A stretch of 64,000 nucleotides of DNA from the NCBI RefSeq assembly GCF_026410405.1, contig NZ_JAPMLN010000018.1:1-64000 (forward strand), in the 5' to 3' direction. Made by a program: the position numbers and the translations under genes. The notes below the pieces were generated by a model that was not told the origin of the DNA, ran no database searches, and saw nothing but the letters and a program-made list of their open reading frames with translations. This document shows, one piece after another, positions 63,830-64,000 of the stretch (the stretch's first letter is position 1; each line of letters opens with the position of its first letter). The DNA comes from Marinicella gelatinilytica. Its GTDB lineage: Bacteria; Pseudomonadota; Gammaproteobacteria; Xanthomonadales; Marinicellaceae.

Positions 63830-64000
63830 ATGACACGCAAAGTTTCCATGTTTATTGATGGTGAAAAAGTCACCAGTCAATGTAAAGAGTGGATTCCGGT
63901 AACGGATCCGGCCACCCAAGAAGTGATTTGTGAAGCGCCTATGGCGACTGAAGAAGAGGTCAATCGCGCCATTGCTTCGGCGAAAAAAGCCTTTGAAACA
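63830..64000 (+). CDS. mmsA: CoA-acylating methylmalonate-semialdehyde dehydrogenase, 5' part
   Basis: The first 57 codons of an aldehyde dehydrogenase, cut by the window edge. The N terminus (MFIDGEKV, VTDPATQEVICEAPMATEEEV, then AIASAKKAF) is of the MmsA type, which acts in valine and thymine catabolism. The catalytic cysteine lies outside the window, so MmsA versus another aldehyde dehydrogenase is inferred from the N-terminal pattern alone. Confidence 0.7.
   Translation, partial: MTRKVSMFIDGEKVTSQCKEWIPVTDPATQEVICEAPMATEEEVNRAIASAKKAFET

Overview
The window is chromosomal DNA of a low-GC (by eye about 42-45%) gammaproteobacterium. Several gene orders are typical of that class: surE-pcm-nlpD, ppsA/ppsR divergent, ygfZ divergent from sdhCDAB-sdhE-ygfX, rne/rluC divergent, ubiE-ubiJ-ubiB, and asd-fimV-truA-trpF-trpB-trpA-accD-folC. 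The last order, with trpBA between trpF and accD, recalls Lysobacterales (Xanthomonadales). Together with the low GC and SdhAF4-like and Sqr genes, this suggests a marine Marinicella-like organism. That placement is inference and only moderately secure.

Layout. 1-340: terminator hairpins and a 159-bp MITE with 18-bp terminal inverted repeats and a 5-bp target duplication, abutting the pncA stop codon. 336-4862 (minus): purB, roxA-like uL16 hydroxylase, pncB, pncA. 5000-8356 (plus): sulfide:quinone oxidoreductase, M14 carboxypeptidase and an NlpE/META lipoprotein. 8571-9640 is the main accessory patch: a complete integron gene cassette (63-aa membrane protein plus an intact attC), a second cassette (DUF2569 membrane protein) with only half an attC, then a perfect 33-bp REP-like inverted repeat. 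No integrase is present. 9649-11957 (minus): surE-pcm-nlpD. 12036-14778: exoD-like gene, CNNM/CBS protein, hemF. 14863-20319 (plus): parC, secreted hydrolase, rimB-like protease, rimK, tandem universal stress protein. 20588-25534: ppsA/ppsR, a DUF1249 gene, a methyltransferase, a PilZ protein. 25673-27242 (minus): a PhnD-like binding protein and ygfZ. 27427-32838 (plus): a 55-aa SdhAF4-like (DUF1674) gene, sdhCDAB, sdhE, ygfX-like gene, ispG. 32932-33537: an AT-rich orphan SMI1/KNR4 protein. 33652-37538 (minus): a beta-hydroxyacid dehydrogenase, ubiE, ubiJ, ubiB. 37706-40668 (minus): OmpA lipoprotein, an unknown secreted protein, psd, sco1. 40756-52166 (plus): prmB, aroC, asd, fimV, truA, trpF, trpB, trpA, accD, folC. 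52184-57767 (minus): an MscS-family channel and an RNase E whose C-terminal scaffold consists largely of two 15-bp-period minisatellites. 58271-64000 (plus): rluC, esterase, nfuA, a thioredoxin-TPR protein, a periplasmic DUF442 protein, gltX, and the 5' end of an mmsA-like dehydrogenase behind a structured leader.

Most genes are core metabolism and housekeeping: NAD salvage, purine and tryptophan synthesis, ubiquinone, succinate dehydrogenase and its assembly, isoprenoids and RNA decay. They sit in tight operons with ATGA or TAATG overlaps. The most notable non-core signals are the integron cassette remnant, the MITE that rewrote a stop codon, the repeat-built RNase E tail, and the pairing of two different Sdh maturation factors in one operon.
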